Origin: Pseudactinotalea suaedae
Lineage (GTDB): Bacteria; Actinomycetota; Actinomycetes; Actinomycetales; Beutenbergiaceae
Length of the DNA stretch: 64,000 bases
NCBI RefSeq assembly: GCF_009733815.1
Contig: NZ_WNXY01000003.1
Location: forward strand, 1 to 64,000
Direction: 5' to 3'
Shown here piece after piece: positions 43,666 to 52,407 of this stretch. Under the pieces are notes generated by a model, which did not search any database, was not told the DNA's origin, and was given only the letters and a program-made list of their open reading frames with translations. Both the position numbers and the translations under genes were made by a program. The stretch's first letter is position 1, and each line of letters starts with the position of its first letter.

Positions 43666-44982
43666 ATGGCCGACGTCGATGAGTTCGACCTCGCCGAGGA
43701 GCGCCGCGAGACCGATGCCAGGCCGGTGCAGCGGTCGCGGCACGGCCCCTGGTTCTGGACGGCGTGGGCCGTCGTGCTCGTGGTCGTGGGTGCCGGCGCC
43801 GCGCCCGATCGACCGCTCCCCCTCGGCGCGGGCACCGAGCAGACGCCCCGGTACGGAATCCTCGACGTCGACCTCACCGTGGCCCCGGCGGTGGCGTGGT
43901 CCGTCGGCCTCGACGCCGTGACCGCTGCCGGATGGCCGCCGCTGCAGCGCGTGGGTGACGTCGTCATCGCCGTGACCGACCCGGTCACCGGTTTCGACGT
44001 CGCGACCGGAGAGCCTCGCTGGCAGCTGGGCGCCCCGGCAGGCGTCTGCAGCATCACGACCCGGGTGGTCTGCACCACCCGGTCGGGCGCCGACGGCGTC
44101 GTCACCGTCCTCGATCCCGCGACCGGCGACACCGAGGTGCTCCGGATCCCGGGCGCCGTCCACGCGATCGCGCTCGACGGCGGGCTGGTGGTGGCGGCCG
44201 ACGTCGACGGCGGTCATCTCATGGCGTTCGACGACGACGGCCAGATGCTCTGGGACACCCCGTTCGAGGGCGCGGCCGTGGACAGCGACGACGGCGGCGG
44301 CGGCAGGCTGCTGTCGGCCCTCGTGGACCACCTGCTGGTGGTCGGCGGAGGCATCACGTACGCCGTCGACACGCGCACCGGCGAGCTGCAGCCCGGGACC
44401 TGGGCGGTCTGGACCAGCGCGCTCGGCGTCGGGGTGGAGCTCGCAGGCGTGGAGGACCCGCGGCACTACTGGGTCAGCAGCGACGGTGAGGTGACGACGC
44501 GCGCCGAGGCGCTCCCGATGCAGGTCGACGACGGCGTCGGGGGTGACGTCCAGATCGACATGGTCGGCCCGCTGCTGCGGGCCACCGACGCGGAGGGACG
44601 CGAGCTCTGGACGCTGCCGGGTGAGGACGACGCCGACGACGACCGGCTCATCACGTTCGCGCTGGCCCGGCTGGCCGGCGTGGTGATGACCGCCGGCGTC
44701 GGCGACGACGTGACCGTCAGCGGCCACGACCAGCTCACCGGGGACGAGCTCTGGCGGCTCCCCGCGGGCTCCTGGCCGGACACGTTCGCGGGCGCAGGCA
44801 CCACGCTGCTGCGGTTGAGCGCTGACGACGCCTTCGCCGCGCTCGACATCCGGACCGGGGACGAGCTGTGGCGTCACCGGTTGGGTGACGTGATCGCCGT
44901 CGTCGCCACGCCCGACGGCGCGACGGTGCTCACCGAGGACGCGCTCACGAGGCTGGTCTGGCCATGTCAGCCGTGCGGGTGA
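43666..44982 (+). CDS. Membrane-anchored PQQ-type beta-propeller protein (DEF-box paralogue 3)
   Basis: The 438-residue protein starts MADVDEFDLAEER, has one helix (WFWTAWAVVLVVVGAGAA) and then the family-linking segment ILDVDLTVAPAVAWS. Its extracytoplasmic part carries propeller motifs (FDVATGEPRWQLG, LDPATGDTEVL, VDTRTGELQPGT, LTGDELWRLP, LDIRTGDELWRHRLG). Cys pairs occur early (GVCSITTRVVC) and at the end (CQPC). I chose ATG 43666, with GAGGTG seven bases upstream, because it aligns with the paralogues' N termini. Function unknown. Confidence 0.75.
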   Translation: MADVDEFDLAEERRETDARPVQRSRHGPWFWTAWAVVLVVVGAGAAPDRPLPLGAGTEQTPRYGILDVDLTVAPAVAWSVGLDAVTAAGWPPLQRVGDVVIAVTDPVTGFDVATGEPRWQLGAPAGVCSITTRVVCTTRSGADGVVTVLDPATGDTEVLRIPGAVHAIALDGGLVVAADVDGGHLMAFDDDGQMLWDTPFEGAAVDSDDGGGGRLLSALVDHLLVVGGGITYAVDTRTGELQPGTWAVWTSALGVGVELAGVEDPRHYWVSSDGEVTTRAEALPMQVDDGVGGDVQIDMVGPLLRATDAEGRELWTLPGEDDADDDRLITFALARLAGVVMTAGVGDDVTVSGHDQLTGDELWRLPAGSWPDTFAGAGTTLLRLSADDAFAALDIRTGDELWRHRLGDVIAVVATPDGATVLTEDALTRLVWPCQPCG

Positions 44983-45038
44983 GGTGGAGGACGCCCGAGC
45001 CCCTGCGCGTTCGGGAGGTGCCCGTCGCCCTGGCGCGT

Positions 45039-45044
45039 GACAAT
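45039..45044 (+). promoter_or_regulatory. -10-like element of the fourth DEF-box gene
   Basis: GACAAT lies seven bases before the ATG at 45052, in the same GTGACAATGG context as at 40742. No ribosome binding site lies close to the ATG. Confidence 0.45.
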
Positions 45045-45051
45045 GGCGACC

Positions 45052-46329
45052 ATGGCCGCCGTCGACGAGTTCGATCTCGCTGAGGCGAGCGACGACGGCG
45101 AGCGTGCTGGCACGCCGTCGGGTCGTCCGAGGCGGGCGCGGCCGTGGCCGTGGGCGCTCGCCGCGCTGGCGCTCGTGGGCCTCGGCGCGGCCAACGCCGT
45201 GCCCACCCCGATCGTGCTCGGTCAGGGGCAGGGCGCCGAGATCGGGCTGCTCGATCTCGACATCGGCGAGGCCCCCACCGTGGTCTGGGAGACCGCGCTG
45301 CGCTATCCCGAGACCATCCTGGCCGACGGCGGACGGGCTGTCGTGGTCGACAACGACCCCAGACTGCAAGGAAGCGTGCTGGGGATCGACCTGGCGACCG
45401 GCACCGAGATCTGGCGCTTCCACGACGAAGCGCAGACCTGCAGCCGATACCTCCCGATCGTGTGCGTGGAAGACCCTGGCAGCACCGATGCCGTGGTGGT
45501 CACGATCGACACGGAGGACGGCGCCCGCCAGACGCGGTCGCACCCGGGCGCGATCGCCGCCGTGCTGGCCGGCGACGACCTGGCCGTCATCGAAGCCACC
45601 GATGTCGACATCGAGAACGTGGTGCTGGTCGAGCCGGACGGCACCGAACGCTGGAGGGTCGCCGCCGATGCTGCGGAGACGGCGTCTGACCCGGTGTACG
45701 CGCAGCTGCGTGTCAGCTCGACCTCCGTGCTGATCGACTTCTCGGCGATCGAGATCGACCTCGTGACGGGCGCCCAGGCACCGACCACCAGGTGGCCCCT
45801 GGGCGACGGTGTCGAGGTCGAGCTCGGGTCGGACAGCACGCCGATCGTCACGACCGCCGACGGACGGTTCGAGCTCGGCCCGGGCGAGGCGTGGCTCAGC
45901 ATCGACGACGACCTCGGCGGTCCGATCGTGCTGACCCAAGCCGGCGACACGCTGCTCGCGGCGTCGCGGCGGATCGACGAGACCGAGCTGTGGCTGCGAA
46001 CCGACGAGGAGTGCTACTTCAGCGCCAGGCTCGGCGGCACCGTCCTGGCCATGTGCTGGGGTCCTCAGAACGAGCGCGTGCTCGCCCTCGACAAGCTGAC
46101 CGGCGGCACCCGCTGGGAGCTACCGGGCGCCATGGCGATCGGTGCGAGCCGTGAGGTGTTCCTGATGTCGGACCCCCGCGAGGGCAGGGTGCTCGCCGTC
46201 GACGCGGTCGACGGGTCGACGCTGTGGTCGCTGCCCGTACCGGTCGGCTCCTACGCCAGCGTCACCGAGCTCTCCGACGGAGTCCTGCTGACCACCGACA
46301 CCGAGCTGATGCGGCTGCAGTGGGACTGA
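45052..46329 (+). CDS. Membrane-anchored PQQ-type beta-propeller protein (DEF-box paralogue 4)
   Basis: The 425-residue protein starts MAAVDEFDLAEAS, has a basic stretch and one helix (WPWALAALALVGLGAANAV), then GLLDLDIGEAPTVVWE, matching the paralogues. Propeller motifs follow (IDLATGTEIWRFHDE, IDTEDGARQTRS, LDKLTGGTRWELPG, VDAVDGSTLWSLPV). Cys pairs are TCSRYLPIVC and ECYFS...MCWG. It ends one base from the convergent flavoprotein gene. The family appears to be lineage-specific. An N-in, C-out orientation suggests that it links a cytoplasmic partner to an outside ligand or cell-wall process. Confidence 0.75.
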   Translation: MAAVDEFDLAEASDDGERAGTPSGRPRRARPWPWALAALALVGLGAANAVPTPIVLGQGQGAEIGLLDLDIGEAPTVVWETALRYPETILADGGRAVVVDNDPRLQGSVLGIDLATGTEIWRFHDEAQTCSRYLPIVCVEDPGSTDAVVVTIDTEDGARQTRSHPGAIAAVLAGDDLAVIEATDVDIENVVLVEPDGTERWRVAADAAETASDPVYAQLRVSSTSVLIDFSAIEIDLVTGAQAPTTRWPLGDGVEVELGSDSTPIVTTADGRFELGPGEAWLSIDDDLGGPIVLTQAGDTLLAASRRIDETELWLRTDEECYFSARLGGTVLAMCWGPQNERVLALDKLTGGTRWELPGAMAIGASREVFLMSDPREGRVLAVDAVDGSTLWSLPVPVGSYASVTELSDGVLLTTDTELMRLQWD

Positions 46330-46330
46330 G

Positions 46331-48472
46331 TCAGTACACGTTCCCGTGCTCGCGGAAGTCGCGCCACACGTTCTCGAAGAAGTCGTCGTCAGCGGGGATC
46401 GGCCGCACCGGGCGCCAGCGGAACTCCGGGGTGCCTGCCGGGTCGACGCCCTCGGTGAGGTACGAGGCCTCCTGGATCTCGCCGTCGAGCGCTCCGCCGT
46501 CGAGGGTGAACCGGAACAGCTCCGGCAGCTCCAGCGGCTGCTCGGCGCGCTCGCCGTACCCGACCTGCGGCAGCTCGCCCGAGGGGTCGGTGTAGAGCAC
46601 CGATCCCCGCGACCGACCGCCGTGCGCCACGTAGTCCCTCATCGCGCTCAGGTACACGTAGGACGTCACGAGGATGTCGCGCACCAGGAAGGTGCGGTTG
46701 ATCGACCGTCGCGAGGTGCCGTCGGCGCTGATCAGCTCGCCGTAGGAGGCGAGCCAGGAGTGCACCTGCTCGAGCGCCTCGTCGATCGAGGCGGCGCTGC
46801 GCACCGGCCCGGCCTTCTCGCTCATCAGCGCCTGCACCTCACGCAGCAGGTCACCGGTGTTGTCCGGCGTACCCGCGGCCGCTCGCTCGGTCGCTCGCGC
46901 GACGAGGCCGACGGCGTCGCTCACCACGGGCTCGGCCGCCGCCACGAACGCGGGCTCACCGATCGGCGCGTCGGTGCGGGCGGCCGAGACGTACCGGGCC
47001 GCACGTGTGGCCCCCACCTGGCCCGAGTTCAGCGCTGCGCCGCCGGGTCGGTAGACGCCGTGCGCGCCCCCGGCCTCGCCGACCGGGAAGAACCCGGGCA
47101 CGTTCGACTGCCACCACGCGTCGACCAGCAGGCCGCCGTTGTTGTGCTGGGCGCACACGTCGACCTCGAGCATCTCCTTCTCGAGGTCCACGTACGGGTT
47201 CTTGCCCAGGTAGAACTGATAGGCGGGCTCGTTCATGCGCCGCAACCGCTCGATCGGGGTGCCGAACAGCACGCCCGCACGCTCCAGGTACTCGAAGGCC
47301 TCGGGCGACAGCGCGCTCGGGTCGAAGGTCTCCTGCACGGGGTTCGACCGGAAGTCCAGGAAGACGCGGCGGCCCCGCACCACGGTCTCGCGGTAGACGA
47401 GGAGGTCGATCAGGCTGGACCCGTCACGAGCCTTCCTGATGTCGAACGGCCACTGGTAGCCCTTGAGGAACACCAGCGACACCAGCCGGCCGTAGTCCGG
47501 GATCGTCTCGGTGAGGAACTCGCGCTCGTCGTTGCCGTCCGCATCGGTGGAGACGAACCGCGGGATCACCTGCATGTAGGTGCCGGAGACGTTCCAGCGC
47601 GGCTTGATCGAGGCGAGGCCGAACTGCCACTCGGTGAGGTTCTTGCCGTGCACGCCGGCGCGGTAGGCCGCGCCGCTGGCGCCCCACTGCCCGTTGGGAA
47701 ACACCCGTGTGGCGTAGATGCCGGCCGGGCCGCCGGTCGCGTACACGATGTTCGTGCACCGGAACAGCAGGTACGGGCTCTGCTCCGAGCCGGGCTTCAC
47801 GTCGGTGCGGAACACCAGGAGGCCGGCGATCTGGCCGTCCTCGGCTCGCACGAGGTCCACGACGCGGCACTCGTCGTACACCGGCGTGCCGTTGCGCGCG
47901 ACCTTCTTCTCGAGCTGGGCGACCATCGAGCGGGAGGTGTACGGCCCGACCGACGTGGCGCGGCGGCGCGGGTCGTGGTCGGTCTTGTAGCCGATGAACT
48001 CGCCGTACCGGTTCTGCGGGAACGGCACGCCGAGGTCGCACAGCCGCAGGAACCCGCGCGCGGACAGCGCCGCCTCGGCGAGCGCGTTGTCGCCGTCCAT
48101 CGCACCGCCGGAGAACAGCGTCTGCGCCATCTCGTGGACCGAGTCGTCGTCACCGCCCGACAGGGTCAGCTTGTAATAGGTCTGCTTGTCGCTGCCGGCG
48201 TTGCGCGAGGAACCCGCGTTGATCTTGTCGGCGACCATGACCACGTCGGTCTGCCCGAACTCCCACAGCCGGTCGGCGGCGCAGTAGCCGGCGGACCCGG
48301 TGCCCACCACCACGGTGTTCGCGGCCACCACCGGGATCTCCTGGCCGGCGATCGTGAGCCGGGGCGCGGCGTCGGGGTCACCGAGGACCACCTGGTCCGC
48401 CTGCTCCAGGTGCGCGGGCTCCAGCCCGGGGTTGGCGTCGTTGTCGAGCGGTGCGGTCAACGGTGCGGTCAT
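46331..48472 (-). CDS. FAD-dependent oxidoreductase (fumarate-reductase/APS-reductase-like flavoprotein)
   Basis: The 713-residue flavoprotein has an FAD Rossmann motif, VVVGTGSAGYCAADRLWEFG, around residue 45 and a long catalytic/capping region. FAD contacts near the C terminus are AQHNNGGLLVDAWWQS, FFPVGEAGGAHGVYRPGGAALNSGQ. HNNGG replaces the HTMGG of fumarate reductases, so it belongs to a different COG1053 branch. There is no signal peptide or heme domain. It follows an SDR gene by 73 bp on the same strand and shares its LacI operator region. I infer oxidation or reduction of a sugar-derived compound. Confidence 0.8.
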   Translation of the reverse strand: MTAPLTAPLDNDANPGLEPAHLEQADQVVLGDPDAAPRLTIAGQEIPVVAANTVVVGTGSAGYCAADRLWEFGQTDVVMVADKINAGSSRNAGSDKQTYYKLTLSGGDDDSVHEMAQTLFSGGAMDGDNALAEAALSARGFLRLCDLGVPFPQNRYGEFIGYKTDHDPRRRATSVGPYTSRSMVAQLEKKVARNGTPVYDECRVVDLVRAEDGQIAGLLVFRTDVKPGSEQSPYLLFRCTNIVYATGGPAGIYATRVFPNGQWGASGAAYRAGVHGKNLTEWQFGLASIKPRWNVSGTYMQVIPRFVSTDADGNDEREFLTETIPDYGRLVSLVFLKGYQWPFDIRKARDGSSLIDLLVYRETVVRGRRVFLDFRSNPVQETFDPSALSPEAFEYLERAGVLFGTPIERLRRMNEPAYQFYLGKNPYVDLEKEMLEVDVCAQHNNGGLLVDAWWQSNVPGFFPVGEAGGAHGVYRPGGAALNSGQVGATRAARYVSAARTDAPIGEPAFVAAAEPVVSDAVGLVARATERAAAGTPDNTGDLLREVQALMSEKAGPVRSAASIDEALEQVHSWLASYGELISADGTSRRSINRTFLVRDILVTSYVYLSAMRDYVAHGGRSRGSVLYTDPSGELPQVGYGERAEQPLELPELFRFTLDGGALDGEIQEASYLTEGVDPAGTPEFRWRPVRPIPADDDFFENVWRDFREHGNVY

Positions 48473-48545
48473 CGGTTCAGTCTCCTCGGGCTGTCGCCGA
48501 GATCGGTGATGGTGGCTCGGGCGGGCGCCGCGGCACGTGGCAGGG

Positions 48546-49328
48546 TCAGAGGGTGGGGATCTGCATGCCGCCGCCGACCGTGATGACGTCCCCGGTCGAG
48601 TAGGGCATCCGCTTGGCGGCGAGCTGCACGACGGCACCCGCCACGTCCGCCGGGGTGCCCCACCGCGGCATCGGGGCGAGCCCGCCGGCGAACAGCTCGT
48701 CGTACTTGGCCTGCACGCCGGCCGTCATGTCGGTCGCGATCACGCCCGGGCGCACCTCGTAGACGAGGATCCCCTCCGGTGCCAGGCGCACCGCCCACAG
48801 CTGGGTGGCCATGCCGACACCCGCCTTCGAGATGCAGTACTCGCCACGGTTGGTGCTGACCGCGGTCGCGGAGACCGAGGACACGTTGATGATCGTTCCG
48901 ACGGGCTGGGCGGGCATGCCGTCGCTCTCGCCCCGCTGGGCGATCATGGCGTTCGCCACCCGCTGGGTCAGGAAGTAGGGACCGCGCAGGTTGATGCCGA
49001 GTACCCGGTCGAAGCTCTCGGCCTCGGCCTCGAGGATGTCGGCCCGCACGCTCGGCGCGACGCCGGCGTTGTTGACCAGCAGATCGATCCGGCCCCACCG
49101 CTCGAGCGCGGCGTCGACGTAGCGGGCGTGGTCGTCGAGCTCGGCGACCGAGCCACGGACGTAGATGACCTCACCCTTCTCGCGAAGAAGGGCGATCAGG
49201 TCGACCGGTTCCTCACGGGTCGCGAGGATGGCGACGGCGTACCCCTCGGCCAGCAGAGCCTCGGTGATGCCGAGGCCGATACCGCGGTTCCCTCCAGTGA
49301 CGAGGGCGACGGGTCGTTCGCTGGGCAC
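48546..49328 (-). CDS. Short-chain dehydrogenase/reductase
   Basis: The 260-residue classical SDR has the cofactor motif VTGGNRGIGLGI, NNAG in LLVNNAGVAPS, the catalytic Ser in NVSSVSA and the YxxxK pair in YCISKAGVG, then RPGVIATDM. The Arg following Gly in the cofactor motif hints at NADP(H) or sugar alcohol use, but this is not decisive. The GTG start at 49328 has AAGGAG five bases upstream. It heads a two-gene unit with the flavoprotein and is divergent from the LacI gene, with a shared operator between. Confidence 0.87.
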   Translation of the reverse strand: MPSERPVALVTGGNRGIGLGITEALLAEGYAVAILATREEPVDLIALLREKGEVIYVRGSVAELDDHARYVDAALERWGRIDLLVNNAGVAPSVRADILEAEAESFDRVLGINLRGPYFLTQRVANAMIAQRGESDGMPAQPVGTIINVSSVSATAVSTNRGEYCISKAGVGMATQLWAVRLAPEGILVYEVRPGVIATDMTAGVQAKYDELFAGGLAPMPRWGTPADVAGAVVQLAAKRMPYSTGDVITVGGGMQIPTL

Positions 49329-49387
49329 GGATGCTCCTTGGGGTGGCAGGACGGATCACGTCCAGTGTGCCCGACGGCGGCCGATCC

Positions 49388-49401
49388 GGCAAGCGCTTTC
49401 C
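49388..49401. promoter_or_regulatory. LacI-type operator between the SDR and LacI genes
   Basis: GGCAAGCGCTTTCC is a CG-centred dyad, 12 of 14 bases identical to the site at 38643. It lies 60 bp upstream of the SDR start and 55 bp upstream of the LacI start, so it could serve both repression and autoregulation. Confidence 0.7.
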
Positions 49402-49442
49402 GTCAGCGGTCCGTTGTCGTCCAGAGCCGCTGCCCGGGTCAC

Positions 49443-49448
49443 TACGAT
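49443..49448 (+). promoter_or_regulatory. -10 element of the LacI gene at 49456
   Basis: TACGAT lies seven bases before the ATG at 49456 with no ribosome binding site, giving a probable leaderless transcript. Confidence 0.5.
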
Positions 49449-49455
49449 CGAGACG

Positions 49456-50454
49456 ATGCCGGACTCGAAGAAGGTCACGCTCAGCGACGTCGCCAAGGTC
49501 GCCGGGGTGTCGTTGTCGACCGCCTCGAAGGCGCTGAACGGCAGCGCTCGGATCTCCGAGGCCACTCGAGCGCGCATCGAAGAGGTCGCACGGCGCCTCG
49601 ACTTCCAGCCCAACGCGCTAGCGCAGTCCTTCGCGCGCGGCCGATCCCAGACGATCGGCATCCTCACGCAGAACGCGATCGGGACGTGGTCGGCGCCGAT
49701 CCTCGTCGGGGCAGCCTCCTACCTCGGGCGGCACGAGCACGCGACCCTGTTCTACGACGCGGCCTTCGACGCGGAGGTGCTCGAGGCGAGCATCCGCCGG
49801 CTCCGGGCACGGCGGATCGATGGGCTGCTGGTCATCGGCGACGGCCCGCACTACAACCTGCGGTCGGTGACCCACTCGTTCTCCGTTCCGGTCACCTACG
49901 TGTTCACCAGCACGGACGGCCCCGACGACGCGACGTTCGTGCCGGACGGCGTCATGGCGGGGCGGCTGGCCGCCCAGCACCTCCTGGAGATCGGTCGACG
50001 GCGAGTCGCGCACCTGACGGCGGCTGACGATATCGCTGCCACCGAGCGTCTCCAGGGCCTCACGGAGGGCTTGGCGGCAGCGGGACTGGCGCCGGTCGCC
50101 GTGCACGCGCAGCGGGACTGGTCAGAGGAGACGGGCGCAGCGACAGCCACCGCTCTGCTGCGGTCCGGTGTCGAGTTCGACGCGATCTTCTGCGGGAACG
50201 ACCACGTTGCCCGGGGGGCCGAGAAGGTGCTCCTCGCCGCCGGGCTGCGGGTGCCCGATGATGTCGCCCTCGTGGGTGTCGACAACTGGGAAGGCACCAT
50301 CGTCGGGCAGGGGACGCGCCACCTGACGACGATCGACCCGTTGCTCAGCCGCCTCGGAACAGCCGCGGCGAAAGATGTTCTCAGTGCCGATCACGTCGGC
50401 GGCAGGCAACCGCAGCCGTGCGTGCTGGTCATCGGCGAGACCACGGTCGGCTGA
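49456..50454 (+). CDS. LacI-family regulator of the oxidative sugar-acid locus
   Basis: The 332-residue protein has the HTH VTLSDVAKVAGVSLSTASKALNG and hinge helix PNALAQSFARGR, then the effector-binding domain (GILTQNAIGTWSAPILVGAA; IFCGNDHVARGAEKVLLAAG; VALVGVDNWEGTIVGQG). It is the only LacI gene near the 46-56 kb cluster and is flanked by the SDR-flavoprotein unit and the ABC operon (convergent, 3 bp apart). Sites resembling its own upstream operator occur before three units, so it is the likely master repressor. The effector is unknown. Confidence 0.86.
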   Translation: MPDSKKVTLSDVAKVAGVSLSTASKALNGSARISEATRARIEEVARRLDFQPNALAQSFARGRSQTIGILTQNAIGTWSAPILVGAASYLGRHEHATLFYDAAFDAEVLEASIRRLRARRIDGLLVIGDGPHYNLRSVTHSFSVPVTYVFTSTDGPDDATFVPDGVMAGRLAAQHLLEIGRRRVAHLTAADDIAATERLQGLTEGLAAAGLAPVAVHAQRDWSEETGAATATALLRSGVEFDAIFCGNDHVARGAEKVLLAAGLRVPDDVALVGVDNWEGTIVGQGTRHLTTIDPLLSRLGTAAAKDVLSADHVGGRQPQPCVLVIGETTVG

Positions 50455-50457
50455 GCG

Positions 50458-51387
50458 CTACTCCTTCAGGGCTCCCGCACTGCCGGCCGCGCGGATGAAC
50501 TGCCGCTGGAACGCCAAGAACACCAGTACGGGGACCAGCACGGAGATGAACATCGCCGCCATCAGCACCGCGAGGTCGGTGTTGTCGGCGATCCGCGGCA
50601 GCGCGACCGAGATGGGCTGCAGCTCAGGCTTGTTGAGCACGAGCAGCGGCCAGAGGAAGTCCTTGTAGGCCGCCACCATGGTCAGCAGGGACAGCACGCC
50701 GATGATGGGCCGCGCCATCGGCAGCACGATCTCGAGGAAGATCCGCACGGCTCCGGCGCCGTCGATCTTGGCGGCGTCGAACAGGTCGCGCGGGATCGTG
50801 GTCAGGAACCGCGACACGAGCAGGACGTTGAAGGCGCTGGCCGAGGCAGGCAGCCACACGGCCCAGAACGTGTTGAGAAGGTTGATGCCGAGCAACGGCA
50901 CGTCGATCACAGTCAGGTACAGCGCGACCAGCGAGATCACACCCGGGATGAACAGCGTTGCCAGCACAGCAGCAGAGACCACGCGCGCGTAGGCGGGCCG
51001 CAGCACGGCGATGCCGTAGCCGCCGGTCGTCGCGACCAGCAGCCCGAAGAACCACGAGCCGAGGCACACGAGCAACGTGTTTCCGAGGTACCGGGCGAAG
51101 TCGACCTCCGCGAACGCCTGGACGATGTTGTCCCACTGGATGCCGCTGGGCCAGATCGCGAACGGCTGCGCCAGCGTCTCGGTGCTCGTGGAGGTCGCGG
51201 CCTTGAACAGCCACAGCAGCGGGCCGGCGCACGTGACCGCGAGGGCGATCAGTACGCCGGTCCCGATCACGCCCACGACCGCGCGGACGCCCGGCTGCCG
51301 ACGGTCCATCATCGAGATGATGCTGCGTTCGGCCTCGTCCGCGGGCCGACGGCGGCGGGCGCGCGACGGGGCGCCGGCGGTGGTCAT
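50458..51387 (-). CDS. Carbohydrate ABC transporter permease (MalG type), sugar-acid locus
   Basis: The 309-residue CUT1 permease has an Arg-rich cytoplasmic N terminus, six helices and an EAA loop FDAAKIDGAGAVRIFLEIVLPMARP. Its ATG overlaps the stop of the MalF-type gene by 4 bp (51384-51387). It ends the operon. No ATPase gene is nearby, so a shared MsiK-like ATPase is expected. A continuous open frame running further upstream is antisense-phase noise through the MalF-type gene. Confidence 0.88.
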   Translation of the reverse strand: MTTAGAPSRARRRRPADEAERSIISMMDRRQPGVRAVVGVIGTGVLIALAVTCAGPLLWLFKAATSTSTETLAQPFAIWPSGIQWDNIVQAFAEVDFARYLGNTLLVCLGSWFFGLLVATTGGYGIAVLRPAYARVVSAAVLATLFIPGVISLVALYLTVIDVPLLGINLLNTFWAVWLPASASAFNVLLVSRFLTTIPRDLFDAAKIDGAGAVRIFLEIVLPMARPIIGVLSLLTMVAAYKDFLWPLLVLNKPELQPISVALPRIADNTDLAVLMAAMFISVLVPVLVFLAFQRQFIRAAGSAGALKE

Positions 51388-52337
51388 GAGGTGCTCCATC
51401 GTCGAGTGGCCCACATGTAGAGCGCCGACAGCAGGGACAGGGCCACGGCGAGCAGCAGCGACAGCGCGGTGGCGCGGCCGTAGTCGCCCGCCACGAATGC
51501 GTACCGGTAGATCAGCAGCAGGATCGTGAGACTGCCGTTCTCCGGCCCACCACCGGTCATGATGTAGGGCTCGGTGAAGGTCTGGAAGGTCCCGATCAGC
51601 TGGAGCAGCAGCATGATCAGCAGCACTCCACGCATCTGTGGCAGCGTCACGTGCCAGAACCGGCGAAGGATCCGGGCGCCGTCGATCTCCGCGGCCTCGT
51701 AGAGCTCGGTGCGGATCGTCATCAGGGTGGCGAGGTAGATGATGACCCCGGTGCCGAACCCCGCCCAGGTGGCGTACAGCACGAGCGAGGGGATGACGAG
51801 ATCGGGGTCGTTCAGCCAGGCGAGCGGGCCGAGACCGACCCACCCGAGCATCGTGTTGAACAGGCCGTTCGCGCCCGGGTTGTAGAAGGCCTTCCACAGC
51901 AGCACCGCCACGACGGGCGGGATGATCACCGGCAGGTAGGCCAGCGCCGAAGCCACGCCGCGCGTCCGGCGCATCTCGGCGAGGAAGACCGCCGTCAGGA
52001 TCGGGACCGGGAAGCCCACGACGAGGGCGAGCAACGAGAAGTACGTCGTGTTCCAGACCGCGATCCCCAGCAGCGGGTCGGCCAGCACGCGCTCGAAGTT
52101 CGCCAGCCCCACCCAGGTCGAGGTGATGAAGTTGGTCTGCTGCAGGCTCAACATCAAGCTGCGCAGGATCGGCCACCACGAGAAGTAGCCGAAGCTGAGC
52201 AGCAGCGGCAGGAAGAACAGCAGGGTCGTCAGCCCTCCGCGGCGCGCCCACGTGGCGGGGCTGCGGTGCCGCCGCCGGCGCGGCGGCGCGGTGAGGGGTT
52301 CGACGGCGGCCCGCACCGTCGTGTCTGTGACGGCCAT
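51384..52337 (-). CDS. Carbohydrate ABC transporter permease (MalF type), sugar-acid locus
   Basis: The 317-residue CUT1 permease has a first helix TLLFFLPLLLSFGYFSWWPIL, the SLQQTNF segment typical of the group, and the EAA loop YEAAEIDGARILRRFWHVTLPQMRG. TGGGPENGSLTILLLIYRYAF follows, as in MalF-type proteins. I chose ATG 52337 because GGAGG lies eight bases upstream; the frame could start earlier but without a ribosome binding site. It lies 70 bp downstream of the binding-protein gene. Confidence 0.88.
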   Translation of the reverse strand: MAVTDTTVRAAVEPLTAPPRRRRHRSPATWARRGGLTTLLFFLPLLLSFGYFSWWPILRSLMLSLQQTNFITSTWVGLANFERVLADPLLGIAVWNTTYFSLLALVVGFPVPILTAVFLAEMRRTRGVASALAYLPVIIPPVVAVLLWKAFYNPGANGLFNTMLGWVGLGPLAWLNDPDLVIPSLVLYATWAGFGTGVIIYLATLMTIRTELYEAAEIDGARILRRFWHVTLPQMRGVLLIMLLLQLIGTFQTFTEPYIMTGGGPENGSLTILLLIYRYAFVAGDYGRATALSLLLAVALSLLSALYMWATRRWSTS

Positions 52338-52407
52338 CGTCACGTCCTCCTTCAGGTTGGGCGGCGGTGCGGTCCGCGACGCCGCGGACCGCACCACCGG
52401 CGTCGGC

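Noticed and set aside
50458-52251. Single 597-codon frame covering both ABC permeases
   Set aside because: The upstream two-thirds is out-of-phase reading of the MalF-type gene. The MalG-type protein starts at 51387 with an ATGA overlap.
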